DNA of 64,000 bases from Pedobacter nanyangensis (GTDB taxonomy: Bacteria > Bacteroidota > Bacteroidia > Sphingobacteriales > Sphingobacteriaceae): positions 129,976 to 193,975 of the forward strand of contig NZ_QMHO01000002.1 of NCBI RefSeq assembly GCF_003313505.1, in the 5' to 3' direction. Positions within the stretch are counted from its first letter, which is position 1; each line of letters opens with the position of its first letter. This document shows, in pieces, positions 36,261 through 45,700 of the stretch. Both the position numbers and the translations under genes were made by a program. Below the pieces are notes generated by a model. It was given only the letters and a program-made list of their open reading frames with translations. It was not told the origin of the DNA and made no database searches.

Positions 36261-37154
36261 CTAACCTCTACCTCCGCCACGTGTTGGGCGACTGCCACCA
36301 CCGCTGCTACCACTACCACTACTTGCAGGAGGAGGGGTTGGTCTTGAAGGCGGTGTATAGTTTTCTCTTTGAGGAGGAGAGGATGGTCTGCCACTTTCGC
36401 TGGTTCTAGATGGTCTTCCGTAGCTTCCACCCGAGTTAGAAGTTCTATCTGGTCTGGATACGGTTCCATTGTTAGCAGGGTTGTAGCTTTGCGGTCTAGG
36501 TCTTGATACACCATCGCCGATATTTCCTCTGTCAGCACCTGCGTATCTTCCTGAAGGTCTTGCGTTACTGCTACCCATTCTAGATGGTCTCGGCCTATAG
36601 TTTTCATTTCTCACGATAGTGGAGCCACCCCAGCCGCCGCCCCAGTAGCCACCGCCCCAATATCCGCCACCCCAGTAGCCTCCGCCCCAGCCACCAAACC
36701 AAGGGTTGTAGTAGGAGTAAGGGCCCCAGGTATTCCAATAATATGGGCTGCCGTAATATCCCCAGTAGGCGTAAGGATTATGCCAGCGGTTAAAACCCCA
36801 ACTATAATTAAATCCTAGTGACCAGTCGTAAGGATTATACCATGAGTTATAGCCATAAAAGTTATAGTAATCATCGAAATAAAACCTGTTAGGGCTGCCA
36901 TAGTAAAACCGATCAATCCTTGAGGCGTAGTCCATGTCGTAGCTGGGGTCACTTGCCCTATAATCAGGATCAATACGTGAAGTATCTATTTGAGCCGTTT
37001 GTACCGGAGGCGAGTACTTGTAAACCCGAGCCTGCGCAGTAGTATTGTACACATCATCGGCACTGTTGTTTTGTGCCATTTTTGGTGTAGCGCATGACGC
37101 AACCAACAAGGCAGTTGCGGCAAGTGTACTGGTGAAAAAATGATTGACTCTCAT
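36261..37154 (-). CDS. Low-complexity Tyr/Trp/Gly-rich lipoprotein
   Basis: 297 residues. The lipobox LLVASC gives a lipidated Cys at ~21. The middle (~85-175) is dense in Tyr, Trp, Asn and Pro (FYYGSPNRFYFDDYYNFYGY) and includes a run of GGGYWG repeats. The C-terminal third is Pro/Ser/Arg/Gly-rich and disordered. No enzyme domain is visible. It faces proS divergently; similar genes are sometimes annotated from that neighbour, but it has no tRNA-ligase features. A surface or matrix role is a guess. Confidence 0.8.
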   Translation of the reverse strand: MRVNHFFTSTLAATALLVASCATPKMAQNNSADDVYNTTAQARVYKYSPPVQTAQIDTSRIDPDYRASDPSYDMDYASRIDRFYYGSPNRFYFDDYYNFYGYNSWYNPYDWSLGFNYSWGFNRWHNPYAYWGYYGSPYYWNTWGPYSYYNPWFGGWGGGYWGGGYWGGGYWGGGWGGSTIVRNENYRPRPSRMGSSNARPSGRYAGADRGNIGDGVSRPRPQSYNPANNGTVSRPDRTSNSGGSYGRPSRTSESGRPSSPPQRENYTPPSRPTPPPASSGSGSSGGGSRPTRGGGRG

Positions 37155-37203
37155 TGTATTTAGTTTTATTTGTGTGCTAAATTAAATTGTGACTATAAAT
37201 TTA

Positions 37204-37211
37204 TAGCTTTG
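37204..37211 (+). promoter_or_regulatory. Possible -7 box for proS
   Basis: TAGCTTTG, an exact TAnnTTTG match, 49 bases before the proS start codon. A TTG lies 14 bases upstream (37187-37189), shorter than the usual spacing. Confidence 0.4.
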
Positions 37212-37259
37212 TAGCCATCAATACAAGATATTTAACACAAAAAACGTTCCAAATAAGTT

Positions 37260-38732
37260 ATGAGCAAAGGTATTACGAGTAAAAGTGAAGATTATTCCCA
37301 GTGGTATAACGAAATTGTTATAAAGGCTGATCTGGCAGAACATTCGTCAGTAAAAGGCTGTATGGTAATTAAGCCATACGGTTACTCTATCTGGGAGAAA
37401 ATGCAGGCAGTTTTAGACCACAAATTTAAAGAAACAGGTCACACCAATGCTTATTTTCCCTTGTTCATCCCCAAGTCTTATTTTTCTAAAGAAGCTGCCC
37501 ACGTAGATGGCTTTGCTACCGAATGTGCCGTTGTGACACATTACCGTTTAAAAAACGATGGTCAGGGTAACATCATTGTTGATGAAGAAGCGAAACTGGA
37601 AGAGGAACTGATTGTTCGCCCAACTTCGGAAACCATTATCTGGAATACCTATAAAGGCTGGATCCAATCGTACCGTGATTTGCCTTTGTTGATTAACCAA
37701 TGGGCCAATGTGGTGCGTTGGGAAATGAGAACCCGTTTGTTTTTGCGTACCACCGAGTTTTTGTGGCAAGAGGGACACACCGCACACGCTACTTCCGAAG
37801 AAGCGATTGAAGAAACGGAGAAAATGTTGGATGTATATGCCGATTTTGCTGAAAATTGGATGGCTGTGCCCGTAGTAAAAGGCAGGAAAACAGAAACAGA
37901 ACGCTTTGCCGGTGCTCTGGATACTTACTGTATCGAAGCTTTGATGCAGGACGGAAAGGCTTTACAAGCAGGAACTTCGCACTTTTTGGGCCAAAATTTT
38001 GCCAAGGCATTTGATGTGAAATTTACCAATAAAGAAGGTAAGCAAGATTACGTTTGGGCAAGTTCATGGGGCGTTTCAACCCGTTTAATGGGTGCCTTAA
38101 TCATGGCGCACAGTGATGACAGCGGTTTGGTACTTCCGCCAAAATTGGCACCAATTCAAGTGGTTATTGTACCAATCTATAAAGGCGATGAAGAACTTCA
38201 AAAAATATCCTCATTTGTAGATGAACTGCTTCCAAGGTTGAAAGGCTTCGGTATTTCGGTGAAATATGATGATAGAGATAGCCAACGACCTGGATTTAAG
38301 TTTGCTGAATACGAACTGAAAGGTGTGCCTATTCGTTTGGCAATTGGTGCTAGAGACATGGAAAATGGTACCGTTGAGCTTGCCCGCAGAGATACCAAAG
38401 AAAAATTCACAGTACCGCAAGAAGGCCTGGCCGAGTATGTTTTTCAAATGTTGGCGCAAATCCAACAAAATATCTTCGACAAAGCATTGAAATTTAGGGA
38501 CGAGCATATTACCGAAGCAAATTCATACGAAGAATTTAAAGCACTGTTAGAAACGAAAACAGGCTTTATCGCGGCCCATTGGGATGGTACCGCCGAAACC
38601 GAGAAACGCATTAAAGAGGAAACTAAAGCAACCATCAGATGTATTCCTTTAAACAATAAGTTGGAAGATGGCGTTTGTATCTTAACAGGAAAACCATCTA
38701 AACAACGCGTATTGTTTGCGAAGGCTTATTAG
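37260..38732 (+). CDS. proS: Proline--tRNA ligase
   Basis: 490 residues, the short eukaryote/archaeon-like form without the INS editing insert. Class II motifs can be followed: motif 1 near [18 protein letters not shown], motif 2 in [20 protein letters not shown], motif 3 near [19 protein letters not shown]. The anticodon-binding domain follows ([15 protein letters not shown]) and the C-terminal domain ends in KAY. It charges tRNA-Pro. Confidence 0.97.
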   Translation: MSKGITSKSEDYSQWYNEIVIKADLAEHSSVKGCMVIKPYGYSIWEKMQAVLDHKFKETGHTNAYFPLFIPKSYFSKEAAHVDGFATECAVVTHYRLKNDGQGNIIVDEEAKLEEELIVRPTSETIIWNTYKGWIQSYRDLPLLINQWANVVRWEMRTRLFLRTTEFLWQEGHTAHATSEEAIEETEKMLDVYADFAENWMAVPVVKGRKTETERFAGALDTYCIEALMQDGKALQAGTSHFLGQNFAKAFDVKFTNKEGKQDYVWASSWGVSTRLMGALIMAHSDDSGLVLPPKLAPIQVVIVPIYKGDEELQKISSFVDELLPRLKGFGISVKYDDRDSQRPGFKFAEYELKGVPIRLAIGARDMENGTVELARRDTKEKFTVPQEGLAEYVFQMLAQIQQNIFDKALKFRDEHITEANSYEEFKALLETKTGFIAAHWDGTAETEKRIKEETKATIRCIPLNNKLEDGVCILTGKPSKQRVLFAKAY

Positions 38733-38740
38733 CACGCGAT

Positions 38741-38814
38741 TCGTCGTTGCGAGGTACGAAGCAATCTTAAAGCATTAGATTTGTTTTTCGAGATTTTTTC
38801 GTACCTCGATGACA
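38741..38814. repeat. REP-like palindrome, GTAC subfamily
   Basis: The left arm (TCGTCGTTGCGAGGTACGAA then GCAATCT) and an imperfect right arm (38791-38813, TTTTTTCGTACCTCGATGAC) enclose ~25 bases. It is the same subfamily as the 1-1024 array. It lies directly after proS and may serve as its transcript end. Confidence 0.85.
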
Positions 38815-38841
38815 GAAATACATCACAACCAAAAATCCACA

Positions 38842-39537
38842 ATGGAAACTAACAATTACCAGCTGATTCTTGAAAAGCTAGAGAACAAAGCGTCTTTAAA
38901 ACAGGCTATTTACAGAAATACGGTTGATGTTTTTGCCGTGGCTAAAAAGGCACTTTCTAAATTGGCCTCCAGACTACACCAGGATTATACCCTTAAAGAT
39001 CCTTCGGTAGAAGTAAACTATAAGGATGCCCATCAGTTTGAGGCAGAACTCAAGTTCTCTGGTGATATGCTGTTGTTATCCATGCATAGTAACGTTTTTA
39101 ATTTCGAAGAAGGGCACCGGATTTATTCTACCAGTTACGTCAAAGACAACCCAAGCTTAAGTTATTGTGGAGTTATCTACATCCATAACTTTTTGGCCGA
39201 TTCGATTAAATACAATCGATTGGCTGATGAAGGTACGCTGGTTGCTCGTATCCTGATCAATAAGGAAAAGCATTTTATTGTAGAAGGCGAAGGCCAGTTG
39301 GGATTTTTATACGAAGCTTTTAGCGAGTATGAGATTACCGAGGAGGTTTTAACGCACATTTTGGAGTTGGCAATACTGGATTGTATAGAAACTGATTTGC
39401 AGTTACCGCCTTATGCTACCGTTAAAGATATTACCCTGCACCAAAAGCAAACAACTTTAGCAGCAAGTGGTTATCCAACAGGAAAACGCTTGGGATATTT
39501 GTTTAAATCTGAAGTACAACAAAATAATAATTTATAA
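38842..39537 (+). CDS. Conserved hypothetical protein
   Basis: 231 residues from the ATG at 38842; an earlier ATG at 38809 lies inside the palindrome. It has no signal peptide or membrane segment and should be cytoplasmic. An amphipathic N-terminal region (LEKLENKASLKQAIYRNTVD) is followed by a mixed alpha/beta body with FSGDMLLLSMHSNVF, ILINKEKHFIVEGEGQLGFL and EEVLTHILELAI. No domain was recognised. It lies between proS and the trans-sulfuration gene, with its own start after the palindrome. Confidence 0.75.
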   Translation: METNNYQLILEKLENKASLKQAIYRNTVDVFAVAKKALSKLASRLHQDYTLKDPSVEVNYKDAHQFEAELKFSGDMLLLSMHSNVFNFEEGHRIYSTSYVKDNPSLSYCGVIYIHNFLADSIKYNRLADEGTLVARILINKEKHFIVEGEGQLGFLYEAFSEYEITEEVLTHILELAILDCIETDLQLPPYATVKDITLHQKQTTLAASGYPTGKRLGYLFKSEVQQNNNL

Positions 39538-39608
39538 TTAAACTGAACTACATAGAAACATAGGCTTTGTGACTAGCTATGTATCTGTGTGTTATAAAAA
39601 ATACCGAA

Positions 39609-40751
39609 ATGAAATTTGCAACCAAAGCTATACACGCTGGTCAGCATCCTGACCCAACTACTGGTGCGGTAATGACCCCCATTTATCAAACTTCAACTTA
39701 TTGGCAGGCATCACCGGGAGAGCACAAGGGATACGAGTACTCCAGGGGTACCAACCCAACCCGTAAGGCGCTTGAAGATTGTTTGGCAGCATTGGAAAAC
39801 TGTAAGTTTGGTTTAGCCTTTAGCAGCGGAATGGGCGCTACCGATACCTTGTTAAGATTATTGAAACCTGGCGACGAAGTGATTACCGGTAACGATTTGT
39901 ACGGTGGCTCTTATCGTATTTTTACCAAGGTTTATCAAAACTATGGCATTAAGTTCCATTTCTTGGATTTATCGAAACCAGAAAATATGACCCCATACAT
40001 TAATGATAAAACCAAATTGGTTTGGATAGAAACGCCCACCAACCCAACCATGCGTATCATTGATATTGAAGGGGTGGCTAAAATTACCAAAGCGCACAAC
40101 ATCCTTTTAACCGTTGACAATACTTTTGCTTCGCCTTATTTGCAAAACCCAATTGATTTGGGTGCCGATGTGGTCATGCATTCGGTAACCAAATACATTG
40201 GCGGCCACTCTGATGTGGTAATGGGTGCCTTGTTAACCAACAACGAGCAGCTCTACAAAGATTTGTTCTTCATTTACAATGCTTGTGGTGCTACGCCAGG
40301 ACCTCAGGATGCTTTCTTGGTATTAAGAGGGATTAAAACCTTGCACTTACGTATGAAAGCACATTGTGAAAACGGAGAGAAAGTAGCCCATTTCTTGAAA
40401 AACCATCCTAAAATTGATAAAATTTACTGGCCAGGTTTCGAAGAACATCCTAATCACGATATCGCCAAAAAACAAATGCGTGGTTTCGGTGGCATGGTTT
40501 CGGTAACCTTAAAAGATGCCGACTTGCAAGAAACTTTCCGCATTGCTTCACGTTTTAAAGTGTTTTCATTAGCGGAATCGTTAGGGGGCGTAGAAAGTTT
40601 GGTGAACCATCCAGTAAGTATGACCCACGGTTCAATTCCAAAAGAAGAACGTGAGAAAGTAGGAGTAACCGATAATTTATTACGTTTCAGCGTAGGTGTT
40701 GAAGATATTGATGATTTATTGGCTGATTTGGAACAAGCTTTATCAAATTAG
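39609..40751 (+). CDS. Trans-sulfuration PLP enzyme (cystathionine gamma-synthase/lyase)
   Basis: 380 residues from the ATG at 39609, which gives the standard MKFATKAIHAGQ start; a possible ATG at 39579 adds ten. Fold-type I PLP features are present: YEYSRGTNPTRKALE, FSSGMGA, DNTFASPYLQNPIDLGADVV and the PLP Lys in HSVTKYIGGHSD. The late SLGGVESLVNHPVSMTH is typical. Motif reading cannot separate gamma-synthase from gamma-lyase. Confidence 0.92.
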   Translation: MKFATKAIHAGQHPDPTTGAVMTPIYQTSTYWQASPGEHKGYEYSRGTNPTRKALEDCLAALENCKFGLAFSSGMGATDTLLRLLKPGDEVITGNDLYGGSYRIFTKVYQNYGIKFHFLDLSKPENMTPYINDKTKLVWIETPTNPTMRIIDIEGVAKITKAHNILLTVDNTFASPYLQNPIDLGADVVMHSVTKYIGGHSDVVMGALLTNNEQLYKDLFFIYNACGATPGPQDAFLVLRGIKTLHLRMKAHCENGEKVAHFLKNHPKIDKIYWPGFEEHPNHDIAKKQMRGFGGMVSVTLKDADLQETFRIASRFKVFSLAESLGGVESLVNHPVSMTHGSIPKEEREKVGVTDNLLRFSVGVEDIDDLLADLEQALSN

Positions 40752-40775
40752 CTTATTTGCTAATTAGCCAATTAG

Positions 40776-41639
40776 ATGATGGAATTTCACAATCTTAAAG
40801 ATTTTCTCGATGCTAAAGTAGCACAGTATAACCAACCAAATTTCATTGAGAACGATCCAATCAGTATTCCGCACCAATACACCTTAAAACAAGATATTGA
40901 AATTGCCGCTTTTTTTGCGGCAATTTTAGCTTGGGGGCAACGCAAAACCATCATCAACAAGTGTAATGAATTGTTGGCCCGAATGGATAATGCCCCTTAT
41001 CAATTCATGCTCCATCATTCTGATGAAGATTTGAAAAGTCTGCTTGGTTTTAAGCACCGTACCTTTAACGATACCGATTTACTTTATTTTGTGGCTTTCT
41101 TTCAGCAGCACTACCAGCAGTCTAACTCCTTGGAAACGGCTTTTATTCCCCAATCTTTAATTTATAGAACAGATTATTTGAGTGTTGAGGAAATTGCTTC
41201 GGGGTACGAATTGACTTCTTCTACCTGTTATACTTCCGATTTGGTCATCGCCGATTTTACCATAGAGAAAGCCTTAAATCATTTTCGCTCTTATTTCTTT
41301 AGCTTGCCAGATTTCCCTCGTAGAACGATTAAGCATGTGTCTTCACCAATGCAAAAATCAACCTGTAAGCGCTTGAATATGTTTTTGCGTTGGATGGTAA
41401 GGAAAGACAATTGTGGGGTTGATTTTGGCATTTGGAATACCTTGCGTTCCGCAGATTTGATATGCCCGTGTGATGTACATGTAGACCGAGTAGCAAGATA
41501 TTTTGGCTTAATTGAACGCAAGCAAACCGATTGGTTAACAGGGGTTGAACTGACTGGGCAACTAAAGAAATTTGATGCAAATGACCCTGTGAAATACGAT
41601 TTTGCGTTGTTTGGATTAGGAGTAGAGGGAGAGTTTTAA
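40776..41639 (+). CDS. TIGR02757-family protein
   Basis: 287 residues. The pattern (ILAWGQRKTIINKCNELL near residue 48, then LNMFLRWMVRKDNCGVDFGI and DVHVDRVARYFGLI) matches the TIGR02757 group, whose helical repeats resemble the helix-hairpin-helix DNA glycosylase fold. No glycosylase activity is proven. It starts 24 bases after the trans-sulfuration gene and lies 33 bases before the AraC gene. A second ATG three bases later (40779) is possible. Confidence 0.8.
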   Translation: MMEFHNLKDFLDAKVAQYNQPNFIENDPISIPHQYTLKQDIEIAAFFAAILAWGQRKTIINKCNELLARMDNAPYQFMLHHSDEDLKSLLGFKHRTFNDTDLLYFVAFFQQHYQQSNSLETAFIPQSLIYRTDYLSVEEIASGYELTSSTCYTSDLVIADFTIEKALNHFRSYFFSLPDFPRRTIKHVSSPMQKSTCKRLNMFLRWMVRKDNCGVDFGIWNTLRSADLICPCDVHVDRVARYFGLIERKQTDWLTGVELTGQLKKFDANDPVKYDFALFGLGVEGEF

Positions 41640-41672
41640 TAAATTTATACCACCGACAATTCAAATAAAAAT

Positions 41673-42695
41673 ATGGCTACTTCTCTTTCTTCGTGGCAAA
41701 TGACCTATCCCGAAAAATTCATTGCAGCAGCAAGTACTATCCCAACGGTTTTGCACGATGATAAAAGGCAAGTTTTAATAGCCGATAGCCCCCAATTGAA
41801 AACTACTTTCCAATATGAAAAGATAGAGGAAGGCTGTTATTTGTTTGTGGTGGATATGACCGCACAAGAGAATACAGAAATTGAACTGTTTGGGGATAGA
41901 AGCATTGAATATTATTGTTTATCCTATCAATTAATTAGAGGTGGGGTAAACAAAGTACCGGCAAAAGACAATGACCCTTTGCAAGCCAAAGCCATGTCGT
42001 TGCCACGTATCTGTAGCTTTTACAATAACGAATTTGATTATAAAACGCTTTTTGAGCAAGGTGCTGGTGTAAGGGCCTTTATTTTTTGCTTCACTAAAGA
42101 ATGGCTGGGCAAAGGCATTGATTTTTCAGGGGTGGATCCAGAGGCTGATTTCCTAAAAGTGATCGATAAAAAAATGGAAGGTTTAGCCTACTTCAGTGAT
42201 AGTTTCTATAAAGATACCTTCGATGAATTGGACAGTTTACTTACACAAGCTCAACGATCGCCAGTATATCCATTGGTTGTTCGCAAGCTTTCTCTTACGC
42301 TCATTGCCGATTTTTTTAGCATAGTAGCTGATCCAAATTCGGTACTGAATGCCCCACCAGTAAGCCAGGAGTTTGATGGGATTGAAAAAATAAAGGCCCA
42401 TCTCAATCAACATTTCAAAAATGGCTTCCCAGGACTTGCTGCGCTGGCCTATACGGGAAATATGAGTATTGCCTCTATGAGAAGGCATTTTGTAAGACAA
42501 ATGGGCCATTCAGCTTTTGAATATTTTAGAGAGATACAAATGCGTTACGCTTTTGAGCAATTACAAAACGGTGCGCAAGTGAAACATGTAGCCGCCGAAT
42601 TAAACTTTAAAAGTTCTGCAAATTTTGGTAGAGCATTTAAAAAAGCCTATAAAATACTACCTGCTGATGTAAAAACATTGAAAAAGCAATCCTGA
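41673..42695 (+). CDS. AraC-family transcriptional regulator
   Basis: 340 residues. The C-terminal ~100 residues hold the two AraC helix-turn-helix units: LAALAYTGNMSIASMRRHF and then GAQVKHVAAELNFKSSANFG. The N-terminal ~235 residues form a cupin-free, unrecognised sensing region. It lies 75 bases upstream of the large surface-protein gene in the same direction, so regulation of that gene is possible but not shown. Confidence 0.88.
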   Translation: MATSLSSWQMTYPEKFIAAASTIPTVLHDDKRQVLIADSPQLKTTFQYEKIEEGCYLFVVDMTAQENTEIELFGDRSIEYYCLSYQLIRGGVNKVPAKDNDPLQAKAMSLPRICSFYNNEFDYKTLFEQGAGVRAFIFCFTKEWLGKGIDFSGVDPEADFLKVIDKKMEGLAYFSDSFYKDTFDELDSLLTQAQRSPVYPLVVRKLSLTLIADFFSIVADPNSVLNAPPVSQEFDGIEKIKAHLNQHFKNGFPGLAALAYTGNMSIASMRRHFVRQMGHSAFEYFREIQMRYAFEQLQNGAQVKHVAAELNFKSSANFGRAFKKAYKILPADVKTLKKQS

Positions 42696-42747
42696 CCACT
42701 GCACATATATGAGTGTTTTTTGAGCATATCGACTATCCTTAACTAGG

Positions 42748-42755
42748 TAGTTTTG
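42748..42755 (+). promoter_or_regulatory. Possible -7 box for the large surface-protein gene
   Basis: TAGTTTTG (TAnnTTTG type) 16 bases before the ATG at 42771. A TTG lies 25 bases upstream (42720-42722), slightly beyond the usual spacing. The mRNA leader would be very short. Confidence 0.3.
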
Positions 42756-42770
42756 CTGAAAAACTGGTGT

Positions 42771-45700
42771 ATGAGGCATTTCTACAATTACTTTAAAATT
42801 CATTTTTTATTTTTAATCTGGCTAGCCAACATCGGTACCGCATTTGCGCAAGGTAGGCCAGCTATTTTATGGGAAAAAACTTATGGAGCCATAAATACCG
42901 AGCGTTTGTTTGATGCCATTCCAACTGCTGATGGCGGTTTTCTTTTAGTGGGCACTAGCAACAGCCCAATTCATATGGATAAAACGGCGCAGAGCAATGG
43001 CAAAGTTGATGCTTGGATTGTTAAACTTAACGCTTCGGGAGAGAAACTTTGGGACAAAAGTATTGGCGGCGCCGATGATGACTATATCGTAGACGTTAAG
43101 GCAACGCCCGATGGCGGTTTTGTATTTGCAGGCTGGAGTAGCTCACCCATTTCTGGTAATAAAAATTCCACTAAAATGGGATTGGAGGATGCCTGGGCTT
43201 TTAAATTGGACGCCAACGGTAATCTAATATGGGATAAAACTTTTAATGGTGGTGGCCCTGATATCTCACAAACTCAAACTAGATTTAATAGTGTAGCAAT
43301 CACAAATGATGGACAATTGATCTTTGCAGCAAGTTCTTCGGCAGGTATTGGCAATCAAAAAACGGAGCCATCCAGAGGTGCCGACGACATTTGGCTTGTC
43401 AGGACAGATGCCGATGGAAATGTCATTTGGGATAAAACCTTTGGTTCTACAAATGTAGAAGAAATGCCAGTAGTCATTAGCACAGCCGATGGCGGATTTT
43501 TAGTAGGCTGTACTAGCCAAGGAAATCTAGGTGGCGACAGAACAGAAGCTTCAAGAGGTGCCGCCGATTACTGGATGGTTAAAACCGATTCACAGGGAAA
43601 CAAACAGTGGGACAAGTGTTTCGGAGGTACGGGGTTTGATGCCTTTTCCGACTTATTGCAAGCACCAGATGGAGGCTATGTGCTAGCGGGTTACAGTTCA
43701 TCAGGCGTGAGTGGCGATAGGACCGCATTGAAAAAGAATAGTTTTGATTATTGGATCGTAAAGATTGCCGCCGATGGAAGCCAACAATGGGATAAGTCCT
43801 ATGGCCCTTTTACGAATACTTTAAGTCAATTGATGAAAATAAGTGCTGCCAATGGCGGTTTTTTACTGGCCGGCAATTTAAACAGCGTGGGCATCAGTGG
43901 TGATAAGAGTGAAAAAGGTTGGAGAGCCGATGATATATGGATTGTGAAGATAGATTTTAATGGGAACAAGATTTGGGATAAAACTTTGGGCTCTTATGGG
44001 ACTGATTATGCAAATGCCGTCGTTGAATTGGAAAATCAGGAAATATTGGTAGCGGGATATAGCGATTCGTCTGGAGGTGACAAAGCTGCTTATAAATCGG
44101 GGATTGATTATTGGGCGATTAAACTGATCGGAAACACTTTAGCTATCGACCAAAATTCGGTAGCAACAAATTACGAAAGAGGCAAGGCATATACCATTGC
44201 TTATCAATCCAATCAAATTTTCGACAGCAATAACGAAATCAAGGTTTACTTGTCAGATGCTGAGGGTAATTTTGCCAATGAACGTGAAATAGGCTGGATG
44301 TATACTACCCGTTCTTCAGGCGAAATTAACTTTCATTTGCCTTATCAATTGCCCGATGGTGTTCACTATAAATTGCGAGTTAAATCTTCCGCTCCGCAAG
44401 AGACAACGACCGAAATGGCCATACAAATTAGCGGAACCATAAACAACGTTACCCCAGCATCTTGTAATCCTACACTTACTGACCCTAATTTATCGCTAAA
44501 TAAGGGCATCGTGAGTGTGAAATTGAATACATTATCACATTACTCAGCAATTAATAACGCCACTTCTTCAAATGCTTACATCAACTATGCAAATGATTTA
44601 GGAACTTATCTTAACTACCAAAAGACCTATAATTTAGCGGTAGAAGCTTTTATGCTGGATAAAGTGACCGTTTTTATCGATGTAAATAACAATGGCATTT
44701 TTGATGCGAACGAACTGATTTATTCTTCTAGACGGGGATTTGGAACTGACGACATATCATTGCATTCCATTAATTTTTCAATCAACCAGTCGGGAGTGGC
44801 ATTTGATACACCCCTGAGGCTTCGTGTGATAGCCGACCAACCAAATGCCCCAGCCAATAGTTGCGTAATCAGAGGTGGGCAAATAAAAGACTATTATGTA
44901 GTCATCAAGCCACCATTTCATCCAAGCCCCCAAGGAATTTTGTTTGTAGATAAAAGCAAGATAGAAGCAGGCATGTCTGGCGATAACTGGGCAACGGCAA
45001 TAAATGACTTAAGCTTAGCAATTAATCATGCCCAAACTGATAACCAAGTGAAGCAAATTTGGGTAGCTAAGGGAACCTATGTACCATCATTATCTGGAAA
45101 TAGGACTTCCTTTTTTGCACTTCCTTCAGGGGTTAAATTGATTGGTGGATTTGCTGGTACTGAAAACGCTCCAACCGAAAGAAACTTAGCGGCCAATATA
45201 ACCAAGTTATCTGGCGACCTAAATCAAAATGATCAAGAAAATTACTTCAGATATGATGATAATAGTTACCATATCCTTCAGCTGAAAGACGTTGATGCCC
45301 AAACTTTGGTAGATGGTTTTACCTTTGTTTCCGGATGTTCAAACGGCACTGGCTTTAGTGGTTTGATTGATAACAAAAAAGGGCCTGCTATTTATAACTA
45401 CAACAGTTTGGCCGAGATACAGAACTGCATCTTTACCAATAATTATGCGGAGTATGATGGCGCAGGTGTTTTTAATACCGCTAACAGCCATGTAAAAATT
45501 ACCAATAGTTTATTTTATAAGAACTGGGCAAATTATGGTGGTGCTATTTTAAATACCGCAAATAGTTCTTCAGATATTCTTCATTGTACGTTTGCCAATA
45601 ACGTGGTGGCAGGTGTAGGTAATGGGGCAGCGATTTATAATCAAAACTCTCCTGCTGGATTTTTACGAAATAGTATTGTTTGGAACAATAGACCAAATGG

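Noticed and set aside
36248-36607. 119-residue minus-strand frame
   Set aside because: Out-of-frame shadow of the Ser/Gly/Arg-rich end of the lipoprotein gene at 36261-37154; low complexity only.
39538-39608. SAM-type riboswitch before the trans-sulfuration gene
   Set aside because: Only a 6-bp hairpin (ACATAG/CTATGT) and loose repeats; no conserved SAM-aptamer core was recognised.
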